A DNA stretch of 5,679 bases from Lachnospiraceae bacterium (GCA_031262285.1 JAISHZ010000219.1:1-5679); one strand, 5' to 3'; positions 1-5,371 are shown, counted from the stretch's first letter. Numbers and translations: made by a program. Notes: generated from the sequence alone by a model not told the origin.

Positions 1-183
1 GCCGACTTTTCCGGGATCAAATCCACCATGTCCGGCATCCACGACCACGCAAATCTCTTCTTTCTTGGGAATCACGTTTTTTGAATTGGCGACGACTGCT
101 GCTTCACGTCCGACAAAAAGCATAGACACAACCAGTAATACACCCATAAGCATTGATAAAACTTTATACGAAGATTCGCTCAA
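1..183 (-). CDS. N-acetylmuramoyl-L-alanine amidase (Amidase_3, CwlD-like), N-terminal part
   Basis: This is the first 61 codons of a zinc-dependent amidase that cleaves the bond between N-acetylmuramic acid and L-alanine in peptidoglycan; the rest lies beyond base 1. Residues 46-61 read VVVDAGHGGFDPGKVG, the opening motif of the Amidase_3 fold, and His52 is the first expected zinc ligand. Residues 8-24 are hydrophobic (VLSMLMGVLLVVSMLFV), so the protein is probably membrane-anchored or exported. The start is a TTG at 181-183 with an AGGAG ribosome site five bases upstream; an in-frame TGA lies just before it and no ATG or GTG intervenes. The short anchor followed directly by the catalytic domain resembles CwlD, which makes muramic-lactam in spore cortex, but without the C-terminal part other Amidase_3 enzymes are equally possible. 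It follows the GH18 gene on the same strand after 204 bases, with no clear terminator between. An inverted repeat AACGCT/AGCGTT (196-201 and 218-223) lies just upstream of the ribosome site. Confidence 0.85.
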   Translation of the reverse strand, partial: MSESSYKVLSMLMGVLLVVSMLFVGREAAVVANSKNVIPKKEEICVVVDAGHGGFDPGKVG

Positions 184-387
184 TCTTTCTCCTACAACGC
201 TAATTCAAATAGAAATAAGCGTTGACTGATTACGACTCATAGGCTATCTTCCGCATAGGCAAATAGTGTATTGAACCAATTTTGTAATGGTCGTATACAA
301 AGCTTAACGCGAAGGAAGGCATGAATCGTAACGTTGTCTTCTTTTAGGATATTTATATGAGCGTTTATTGAGAAACATGAAAATATC

Positions 388-2088
388 TTAGGACTTCGCA
401 TAATTCCGAATCAATTTCCAAACGGCTTCATTTCCATAACCGAGGCGCCAGATAGCGACACCGCCCAGATTGTTTACATTCATGACGTTTAATTTTACGC
501 CAATGGAACGTTCATCTTCCAACCAAATTCGATAGAGACCGCTGTTCGTTTCCCATTCCATATAATTCTGGCAAGTTTCCTCATCCCAAACAGGCTCAAT
601 CGACGAATGATTGTCCAAAAAATCCTCTGTATTTCGTATGGTCAAATATTCATCTTGTACTTGTGCACCGTCAATTTTCCACAATATCGTATAAAAAGGA
701 AGCGCGTTTATTACTTTTGCGGAAGGAACATCTTCGAGAGTTTTGGTGATTCCATTTTTGACATATCCAATACTTGCCACACTTCCGGGGTCATTGCTTC
801 CGCTCCAATGTTCATCATATCCCATGATAATCACATAATCTGCGATCTGCCCTTGAATGTCCAAACGATAATAATCGTTATATTGAAACGGCACATAATT
901 GTCAATCGACAAAATTAACCCCGCATTACGGCAAGAAACAGACAATTCTCTTAGAAATTGGATATAATGAGGTCCTGTATCCGCTCCAATTTTCTCGAAA
1001 TCAAGATTAATGCCATCTACGGATAGTTCTAAGGACGCTTGAATCATATTTTCAATCATGTGTGTTCTAATGGTAGAGGAAGACAATACTTTGTACAGAT
1101 CAAGAGGCGTATCCTCATCTAAACTATAATTAAAATCATCCCATACACCCCACACCATTAAGTCTAAATTGTGTGCACGTTCTACATAAGAAGCACTCGC
1201 ATAACTGCGAAAATTGCCCTCTTCATCGCAAAGACTAAACCAAGTCGGCGCAATCACATTCATCCCTTCGGCAGCAGACGCAACGCTTGTAAGGGTATCA
1301 TTACCGGCTTCTCCTCCGATAGCATGCCAGCCAAGACATATTTTTTTCTCAAGTGTCAAAGAAGTGTAATCAAATGCAGGTACATCGGTAACCGGAGTCT
1401 CTAAATCTGTGGTTTTGTCCGAAAGTCTCTTGTTTTCCACGTATCCGATCACCGAATCCGATGTTTTCACTTTACTCCAAGTCTCCATTTCTTCTAAAAT
1501 CTCGACTTGGTCTCCTTTCGTCAGATCGCACAAGATATCACTTTTGATACCACCCAGTACGCGCAAATGTGTATCTTGCGTGATGGTCATTAATTCTCGA
1601 ACTCCCCATTGCGTATAAATTTGAACATGAGAATCATACAGATCATAGGAAAAGTTACAAAAAAGTTTGATGTAATCGGCAGCTACGTAAATGACATCCT
1701 CTTCAACAAAGACAGCGGTGTATGCTTGATCCAACCCAAAATCGTATGACCAAGGCGCGTTCTCGCCAAACCCCGCACGTTTTACTTCGGTTGGCGTAGT
1801 AAAGAGAAGAGTTTGTTCTATCCTATCAACATAAAAATTATCCGAAAAATATTCATGAATAAATCCGAGATGAAAATATAAGATATTGTTACGGAGCAGA
1901 CCTCTCTCCTCTAATAGTTCATCTTGAACCATAAGAGCGATGTGTTCTCCGTCGTAATCATAGTACTCAGTCAGCGATCGTCTCTCGTTTGAATAAGAGT
2001 ATTTTTCCATGATCTGCTTGCCAAAAGTTAGACCTGCTATGAGAATAATGAGAATTAATGCTATTGCAACCGGAATTACTTTTTTCAT
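388..2088 (-). CDS. Membrane-anchored SH3 and GH18 glycosyl hydrolase
   Basis: A complete 566-residue protein that probably acts on peptidoglycan or another N-acetylglucosamine polymer outside the membrane. Residues 4-22 form one hydrophobic N-terminal anchor. Residues about 110-165 are a beta-rich region resembling the copper-amine-oxidase N-terminal-like module seen in clostridial wall proteins (weak call). Residues about 168-224 fit a bacterial SH3 domain (KGDQVEILEE, WSKVKTSDSVIGYVENK). Residues about 247-562 form the GH18 barrel: LGWHAIGG near strand 1, DGINLDFE at 358-365 with Glu365 as expected proton donor, IIMGYDEHW at 420-428, and GGVAIWRLGYG at 542-552. The third motif position is Asn rather than the classical Asp, a substitution I recall from the YaaH/SleL-like spore branch. 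The start is ATG with a modest GGGTG ribosome site; the stop is TAA at 388-390. It is the upstream partner of the amidase, consistent with a spore or wall-remodelling pair. Exact substrate and sporulation role are inferred. Confidence 0.88.
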   Translation of the reverse strand: MKKVIPVAIALILIILIAGLTFGKQIMEKYSYSNERRSLTEYYDYDGEHIALMVQDELLEERGLLRNNILYFHLGFIHEYFSDNFYVDRIEQTLLFTTPTEVKRAGFGENAPWSYDFGLDQAYTAVFVEEDVIYVAADYIKLFCNFSYDLYDSHVQIYTQWGVRELMTITQDTHLRVLGGIKSDILCDLTKGDQVEILEEMETWSKVKTSDSVIGYVENKRLSDKTTDLETPVTDVPAFDYTSLTLEKKICLGWHAIGGEAGNDTLTSVASAAEGMNVIAPTWFSLCDEEGNFRSYASASYVERAHNLDLMVWGVWDDFNYSLDEDTPLDLYKVLSSSTIRTHMIENMIQASLELSVDGINLDFEKIGADTGPHYIQFLRELSVSCRNAGLILSIDNYVPFQYNDYYRLDIQGQIADYVIIMGYDEHWSGSNDPGSVASIGYVKNGITKTLEDVPSAKVINALPFYTILWKIDGAQVQDEYLTIRNTEDFLDNHSSIEPVWDEETCQNYMEWETNSGLYRIWLEDERSIGVKLNVMNVNNLGGVAIWRLGYGNEAVWKLIRNYAKS

Positions 2089-2246
2089 TTGACACCCATT
2101 TCTGCCGTTGACACCTTACTATTTTGTAGCAGTCATATTCCGGCAATCACATCACTTATTCTGTTGTCGTTACAGTATATTTCGGTCTATAAGACCACTC
2201 GGAAAAATTGTTAGGATACCAAGATTCGTTACAATTCACATATTTA

Positions 2247-2313
2247 CTCCCGTATGCGCGCCAACGGCGCGCGTACCAATCAAGGCGTTTGAAAGTTCCC
2301 TTACTTTCAAACT
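2247..2313 (+). repeat. 67-bp two-hairpin element, copy 1
   Basis: First of three copies of an element with fixed length. It runs from CTCCCGT to TTTCAAACT. Hairpin A is an 11-bp stem (2252-2262 with 2266-2276) closed by loop AAC and containing one T-G wobble at 2255/2273. A spacer with AATCAAGGC follows. Hairpin B is a perfect 10-bp stem, GTTTGAAAGT with ACTTTCAAAC, around loop TCCCTT. The strand given is the one on which imperfect pairs are G-U wobbles instead of A-C mismatches. It lies 158 bases upstream of the GH18 start, in the opposite orientation. Open frames reading through it on both strands are translations of the repeat, not genes. Confidence 0.9.
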
Positions 2314-2315
2314 TG

Positions 2316-2382
2316 CTCCCGTCTGTGCGCCAACGGCGCACATCTTAATCAATGCGTTTGAAAGTTTCCTTACTTTCAAACT
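2316..2382 (+). repeat. 67-bp two-hairpin element, copy 2 (tandem with copy 1)
   Basis: Direct repeat of copy 1 with a 69-bp period and the same 67-bp length. Hairpin A is TGTGCGCC/GGCGCACA with loop AAC; relative to copy 1, a C-G pair has become T-A on both sides, a compensatory change. Hairpin B has the identical 10-bp stem with loop TTCCTT. A further small inverted repeat, CGATCT/AGATCG (2387-2392 and 2401-2406), follows at once and is absent from the other copies. Confidence 0.9.
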
Positions 2383-2511
2383 TTACCGATCTAAATTTAA
2401 AGATCGAGTATCTTGGTCGATTTGTGCAGGAATGTGCTTCGAAACATAATACGGTGAGCATATAAATTGCAATCCTGTTCAATAATCGTGCTTAGCACAG
2501 TGCAATCCGTA

Positions 2512-2601
2512 GGTACCAAGGGTATCATAGATACCAAAGGTATTATAGATACCAAATATACCAATGATACTATAGGTACAAATGATACGGTAGCTACTAT
2601 A
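2512..2601. repeat. Degenerate 9-bp tandem repeat, 10 units
   Basis: Ten consecutive 9-bp units fit the loose pattern G-R-T-A-C/T-followed-by-four-bases. Examples are GGTACCAAG, GGTATCATA, GATACCAAA (twice), GGTATTATA, TATACCAAT and GATACTATA. Adjacent units pair with each other (GATACC against GGTATC), so an 18-bp higher-order period of alternating complementary units is visible. The period is a multiple of three, so the plus frame reads as tripeptides such as GTK-GII-DTK and stays open until TGA at 2605. No ribosome site or good start precedes it, so I treat it as an intergenic minisatellite. Confidence 0.8.
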
Positions 2602-2614
2602 CAGTGAAAGTGAA

Positions 2615-2641
2615 AGCGAGCGCAATTAAAAAGCGCTCGCT
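2615..2641. other. Perfect 9-bp GC-rich hairpin without T-tract
   Basis: AGCGAGCGC and GCGCTCGCT form a perfect 9-bp stem around the loop AATTAAAAA. Neither strand has a run of T directly after the stem (the plus strand continues CTCCAATC), so it is not a standard intrinsic terminator. It sits 13 bases after the 9-bp repeat array. It could be a decayed terminator, a protein-binding site or an RNA stem; the sequence does not distinguish these. Confidence 0.6.
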
Positions 2642-3353
2642 CTCCAATCAGCTTGTATTATAGCAAACTATGATAGGCAAGTCATTACCAAATTTCTCAA
2701 CTTTAACTTGTCTGGCGATATTCAATTACGATTCATACGCATTGGCATATACTTAAAGTTTTTAGCATCAACCATAACGAGCTTAATGCTCCCAAAACAA
2801 GTAAATGAATAGCTCAGATGGGTACAAGTGTGAAAAAGGGAACTTGTAGGATAAGTGATTTGCGCGACAATACGAGAGGCCTTCCCGGTCTGCAAATTTC
2901 CCTTGCAGGTACGTTTGATTCCAATATAGGAAGCTATAAATGTGATATGTCATCGTACCTGGCAAAAAAGTTGACCTAGATTGGATACATCCAATACATG
3001 GAATGATAAAGTGGATCTTGTCTGAATAGTATGCTAAGAGATCTTTCGACCGTACAATGAATTTTTGTGGAATAATACAGGAAAAGTTGGATAAACGTAG
3101 TGAGTGAAGAATGGAACGGATGAATAATTATCCGTACAGAATTGGCAGAGTCAGAATTCTTTCCTTTGCCATATACTACTATAGATACAAAATGAAGGTG
3201 TTACAGTACTGAAAAACGAATCTTCCCTCCTTTCGGTACAGATTATCAAAAGAATCTCTGTGGAAGATTATAAACGTTCTGTTTTTGTTTTACAAGGCTT
3301 TACACTAAAAATTTTTAATTTGTGAATTATTTTTAAAAAGTAGAGACAGCTTA
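2642..3353. other. Gene-free region, no recognised content
   Basis: About 700 bases without a convincing gene. Reading frames on both strands are short and lack ribosome sites. Two small inverted repeats are visible: TTGGAT-AC-ATCCAA near 2982-2996, and ACGGAT/ATCCGT near 3116-3135 around an AT-rich loop. No tRNA-like cloverleaf, T-box motif, transposase signature or long repeat was seen. The stretch 3290-3345 is very AT-rich and lies just upstream of the mecA promoter, where it could act as an UP-like element. It may be decayed coding DNA or a divergent non-coding RNA locus. Confidence 0.5.
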
Positions 3354-3382
3354 TTGACTAAAGCGACACAAAAGGATAAGAT
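3354..3382 (+). promoter_or_regulatory. Probable housekeeping promoter for mecA
   Basis: TTGACT at 3354-3359 and TAAGAT at 3377-3382 are separated by 17 bases, matching the vegetative sigma factor consensus at most positions. An A/T-rich tract lies directly upstream. Transcription would start near 3389, giving mecA a leader of about 200 nt that includes the possible upstream ORF. Confidence 0.55.
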
Positions 3383-3435
3383 ACAAGTAAGTTAAACGCT
3401 TACAATTTAATTATAAGTTGTACATTTGCCACTGG

Positions 3436-3594
3436 ATGGGGGAAGAGTACATTCATGGTAATTGTGTATGTATGATTCCGAATTTGTCGGCTATAATACC
3501 TCAGAGCAGACGTTATTGGATCCCCATGAAAAATGAGAAAGTCATTTCGCTGTGGCCACACCTGAATATATTCAGAAAGGAGGGTTGCGTATGA
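3436..3594 (+). CDS. Possible 52-residue ORF overlapping the mecA start
   Basis: An open frame of 52 codons begins at ATG 3436 and ends at TGA 3592-3594, overlapping the mecA ATG in the classic ATGA arrangement of translational coupling. Its carboxyl end reads KNEKVISLWPHLNIFRKEG. Internal ATG codons at 3472 and 3526 are alternative starts. No good ribosome site precedes any of them, and I recognise no family. The overlap could be chance, because mecA has its own strong ribosome site. It lies wholly in the mecA leader downstream of the predicted promoter, so it might be a regulatory leader ORF or simply untranslated leader. Confidence 0.28.
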   Translation: MGEEYIHGNCVCMIPNLSAIIPQSRRYWIPMKNEKVISLWPHLNIFRKEGCV

Positions 3595-4337
3595 AAATAG
3601 AAAAAGTAAATGATAACCAAATCCGATGCACCCTTACTCGGGAGGATTTGGCTAGCCGTGAGTTAAAAATCAGTGAGCTTGCCTACGGTTCAGAGAAGGC
3701 AAAAAACCTATTCCGTGATATGATGCAGCAAGCGAATTTTGAATTTGGCTTCGAAGCGGAAGACATCCCACTGATGATAGAAGCTATACCGATGAACGCG
3801 GAATGTATTGTGCTAATTATCACCAAAGTAGAAGATCCGGATGAATTGGATACCAGATTCTCCCGATTTGCTCCTTCTGTTCATGATAACGAAGAAGAGT
3901 TTGAGGAAATGGACGAAGACATTCCGGAAAATGCGGATGAGGTGATGGAGTTGTTTCGACGTTTACACGAGCATCACAAGAACCCGGAAGATCAGGCAGA
4001 ACGTGTCAAGAAAGGTCAAGCAAAGACTTCTGCGGAGAATAAAAATGTGACTCGCGTTTTTCGCTTCGATTCTTTGCGTGCTGTTGTGAATGTTTCAAAG
4101 CTTTTTACTACTTTGCAACCAATCAAAAGCTCTCTTTACAAAGACTCAGCGAAAGGCAAATATATTTTGTCTATGACGCAACATCGTATGAAACCGGAGA
4201 TCTTCACTTTGGTGTGCAATACCATTTCGGAGTACGGATCTATCCAAAAAATACAATCGTCCGGGTTAGCATATATGTCAGAGCATTATGAGCCTTTACT
4301 CATTGGTAATGCGTTAAGTACGTTGGCTGATGTATGA
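3591..4337 (+). CDS. mecA: Adaptor protein MecA
   Basis: A 248-residue MecA adaptor, the cytoplasmic protein that delivers substrates to the ClpC ATPase and ClpP protease and helps assemble the ClpC hexamer. In Bacillus subtilis it controls ComK and competence; the clostridial target is unknown. Residues 1-90 form the substrate-binding N-terminal domain (MKIEKVNDNQIRCTLTREDL, then ELAYGSEKAKNLFRDMM). Residues about 95-150 are an acidic, charged linker (EEEFEEMDEDIPENADE). Residues 152-248 are the ClpC-binding C-terminal domain (VFRFDSLRAVVNVSK, SLYKDSAKGKYILSM, EYG, AYMSEHYEPLL). It is somewhat longer than the roughly 218-residue B. subtilis protein, mainly because of the linker. The ATG at 3591 is preceded by AAAGGAGGG (3576-3584); an in-frame GTG at 3552 would add 13 residues but would place that ribosome site inside the gene. 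It appears monocistronic, ending at the terminator 4376-4425. Confidence 0.93.
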   Translation: MKIEKVNDNQIRCTLTREDLASRELKISELAYGSEKAKNLFRDMMQQANFEFGFEAEDIPLMIEAIPMNAECIVLIITKVEDPDELDTRFSRFAPSVHDNEEEFEEMDEDIPENADEVMELFRRLHEHHKNPEDQAERVKKGQAKTSAENKNVTRVFRFDSLRAVVNVSKLFTTLQPIKSSLYKDSAKGKYILSMTQHRMKPEIFTLVCNTISEYGSIQKIQSSGLAYMSEHYEPLLIGNALSTLADV

Positions 4338-4375
4338 CAAAAAAGGGTTATTTTACAAGCGTATAATCTTATAAC

Positions 4376-4425
4376 AAAACGGTAACGACCCTATTGTAAT
4401 GAATAGATCGATACCGTTTTTGTTT
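4376..4425 (+). terminator. Rho-independent terminator of mecA
   Basis: AAAACGGTA (4376-4384) pairs with TACCGTTTT (4412-4420). The stem continues inward with CGA/TCG and CTATT/AATAG around loop GTAATG, and is followed by T-rich TGTTTG. It lies 39 bases after the mecA stop. The A-run on the 5-prime side means it may also act on minus-strand transcripts leaving the DUF1858 gene. Confidence 0.8.
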
Positions 4426-4438
4426 GAAAATGAATAAC

Positions 4439-4504
4439 ACACGCGACCCCAAGAGGGTCACACGCGACTCCAAGAGGGTCACACGCGACCCTCTTGGGGT
4501 CGCG
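4439..4504. repeat. 21-bp direct repeat plus inverted third copy
   Basis: Two direct 21-bp units (4439-4459 and 4460-4480) differ at one base. A third copy is inverted (4487-4504), so that 4442-4459 and 4487-4504 are perfect 18-bp reverse complements. Each unit also contains its own small stem, GACCC-CAAGA-GGGTC. The inverted copy can pair with either direct unit; with the nearer one there is a single T-G wobble on the plus strand, so two mutually exclusive long hairpins exist. It lies between the ends of two convergent genes, 10 bases from the DUF1858 stop, and probably helps end transcription, although no T-run follows on the minus strand. Confidence 0.85.
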
Positions 4505-4514
4505 CTTCTTACGA

Positions 4515-4712
4515 TCACGCTGATAGTGCAGTGATCGAGGTTAGCAATGCATCAACGTCCATGCCGTGAACCAAAGCCGCGTCTTCCAATGACTCTCCTT
4601 GTGCAGAAGGACAACCCAAGCAGTGCATACCGGCTTCCATCAAAACAGAAGCAGCATTAGGGTTTGTCCTTAATATTTCGCCAATAGTCATATCCTTCGT
4701 GATTTCTGCCAT
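4515..4712 (-). CDS. DUF1858 small redox-disulfide domain protein
   Basis: A 65-residue protein consisting of little more than a DUF1858 domain, matching the family called hybrid cluster protein-associated redox disulfide domain. The N-terminal part [32 protein letters not shown] has the typical helical lead into a CxxC pair (Cys31 and Cys34), followed by [18 protein letters not shown]. The CxxC suggests a redox-active disulfide or metal ligand; the actual partner is unknown and no hybrid cluster protein gene is in this window. The start is the ATG at 4710-4712, which has AAAGGAG just upstream; a longer reading from 4763 would put that ribosome site inside the gene and adds a non-conserved, basic N-terminus. 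It is probably monocistronic, driven by the promoter at 4783-4811 and convergent with mecA. Confidence 0.9.
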   Translation of the reverse strand: MAEITKDMTIGEILRTNPNAASVLMEAGMHCLGCPSAQGESLEDAALVHGMDVDALLTSITALSA

Positions 4713-4761
4713 AGGATCTCCTTTCCGTAATATTCTTTGGTAACGTTCCTTACGCATACCC

Positions 4762-4782
4762 AATAAGCAAACTACGCTTATT
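4762..4782 (-). promoter_or_regulatory. Inverted repeat abutting the -10 box (operator candidate)
   Basis: AATAAGC and GCTTATT form a perfect 7-bp inverted repeat with a 7-base spacer. The repeat begins directly after the predicted -10 box of the DUF1858 gene and covers the likely start of transcription. That position is typical of a repressor operator, but the same bases could form a 5-prime hairpin in the mRNA. I do not recognise the half-site as belonging to a known regulator. Confidence 0.4.
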
Positions 4783-4811
4783 AGTATAATACTTTCCCCT
4801 TTTTTTTACAA
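4783..4811 (-). promoter_or_regulatory. Probable promoter of the DUF1858 gene
   Basis: On the minus strand TTGTAA (4811-4806) and TATACT (4788-4783) are 17 bases apart, with an A-rich spacer. This fits the vegetative sigma consensus. Transcription would start near 4776, about 65 bases before the ATG. Confidence 0.55.
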
Positions 4812-4834
4812 GATAATCAAAAAGCCAAATTTAA

Positions 4835-4863
4835 TTGCAAATGATTGAATAATGTGGTAAACT
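4835..4863 (+). promoter_or_regulatory. Probable promoter for the Sua5 leader and gene
   Basis: TTGCAA at 4835-4840 and TAAACT at 4858-4863 are separated by 17 bases, and TG at 4855-4856 gives an extended -10. It diverges from the DUF1858 promoter. If used, transcription starts near 4870 and the Sua5 gene has an untranslated leader of about 525 nt, unusually long. A nearer promoter inside 5050-5290 was not evident. Confidence 0.45.
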
Positions 4864-4970
4864 CAAACAAATTCAGTATGAATGATGAATGAACGATTAC
4901 CAAATAGATATCATACAAGGAAGATCAAAGATAGGAAATGTAGTCAAGCTTGATTAATATTCATGAGTCA

Positions 4971-5050
4971 TTTTTCGCGCAGTCAAAATTGTGAAATAGG
5001 TGCAATTTTGTGAGTATAGCAATCTAATGTGCTATTATGCGCGACGAAAG
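4971..5050 (+). ncRNA. Putative structured RNA with three-way junction
   Basis: The outer stem joins TTTTCGCGC (4972-4980) with GCGCG-A-(CG bulge)-AAA (5039-5049). Inside it are two perfect hairpins: AAAATTG/CAATTTT (4985-4991 and 5003-5009, 11-nt loop) and ATAGCA/TGCTAT (5016-5021 and 5030-5035, 8-nt loop). Together they make a compact three-way junction about 100 nt downstream of the predicted start of transcription. It matches no riboswitch or RNA family that I recognise. It could be a cis-acting leader for the Sua5 gene or an independent small RNA. Inverted repeats read the same on both strands, so the strand is taken from the promoter only. Confidence 0.35.
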
Positions 5051-5299
5051 GGTGAATAGCGGTCAAGCTGTTACTATTCAAAGGTTGCATCCAACGTAGT
5101 CGAATTCGTAAAGATGTTTGCAAGCAAAAATCGCCTTCAAACGTTTTGATTCGACTGCGCAGCAAATCGCCTGCGAGTGGGAGCAAATGAACCATTTCGC
5201 AAGAGCGCAACCTAAGATGTTGCTGGGAATGCAGTAGGCGTGAATCGTTACGCTAAGCTTGTTTATATGAAGATGTACTCGATTCAAAGTGCGGTATTA
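5051..5299 (+). other. Rest of the long Sua5 leader, hairpin-rich, no gene
   Basis: No supported gene lies here. Visible stems are GAATAG/CTATTC (5054-5059 and 5074-5079), GTTG/CAAC (5084-5087 and 5092-5095), AGTCGAAT/ATTCGACT (5098-5105 and 5149-5156) enclosing GTTTG/CAAAC (5116-5120 and 5138-5142), and CGCAG/CTGCG (5158-5162 and 5171-5175). The segment 5080-5250 looks richer in G and C than its surroundings. Short protein-like frames occur on both strands but are broken by stops and lack ribosome sites, so a decayed gene is an alternative to structured RNA. No T-box motif or terminator was found. Confidence 0.45.
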
Positions 5300-5366
5300 A
5301 GTTTGAAAGTAAGGGAACTTTCAAACGCTTTGATTGATACGCGTACCGTTGGCACGCAGACGGGAA
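5300..5366 (-). repeat. 67-bp two-hairpin element, copy 3 (inverted)
   Basis: Reverse-strand copy of the element at 2247-2313, again exactly 67 bp and about 3 kb away. Hairpin B keeps the perfect 10-bp stem and loop identical to copy 1. Hairpin A (5341-5347 with 5351-5357) reads GCGTGCC/GGTACGC on the minus strand. Relative to copy 1 it has one full compensatory C-G to T-A change and one G-U wobble; on the plus strand the wobble becomes an A-C mismatch. It ends 28 bases before the Sua5 ATG. As in copies 1 and 2, the element points away from the neighbouring gene whose start it precedes. Confidence 0.9.
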
Positions 5367-5371
5367 TAAGT

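Noticed and set aside
607..1618. Plus-strand frames inside the GH18 gene
   Set aside because: They are antisense to a well-supported protein and have no family features.
2108..2449. Plus-strand frame of 113 codons with repeated APVCAPTA...FESSLTFKL segments
   Set aside because: The repeated peptide is a translation of the tandem 67-bp elements; there is no ribosome site, and the reverse strand gives an equally repetitive frame (2156-2341).
2512..2601. CRISPR array or iteron-type origin
   Set aside because: Units are contiguous, degenerate and only 9 bp, and there is no replication protein gene nearby.
2700..2790. Possible tail of a decayed gene on the minus strand (MVDAKNFKYMPMRMNRN then stop)
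   Set aside because: Too short, with no identifiable homology to a transposase or other protein, and no terminal inverted repeats nearby.
2783..2965. Minus-strand 60-codon frame
   Set aside because: No ribosome site, odd aromatic-rich composition and no recognisable family.
4439..4504. CRISPR array
   Set aside because: Only two direct units with no spacers, plus an inverted copy; no cas genes.
318..5252. Shared short sequence GGC(A/G)TGAATCGT(A/T)ACG at 318-333 and 5237-5252
   Set aside because: 14 of 16 bases match and both have a nearby AAGCTT and TTATATGA, but spacing differs; too short to claim a repeat without a genome-wide count.
4983..5287. Two overlapping minus-strand frames of 75 and 69 codons
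   Set aside because: They overlap each other in different frames, lack ribosome sites and match no family I know; the inverted-repeat content explains the region better.
5050..5290. T-box riboswitch before Sua5
   Set aside because: The conserved T-box sequence (GGGTGGTACC-like) and a downstream terminator are missing, and Sua5 is not a typical T-box target.
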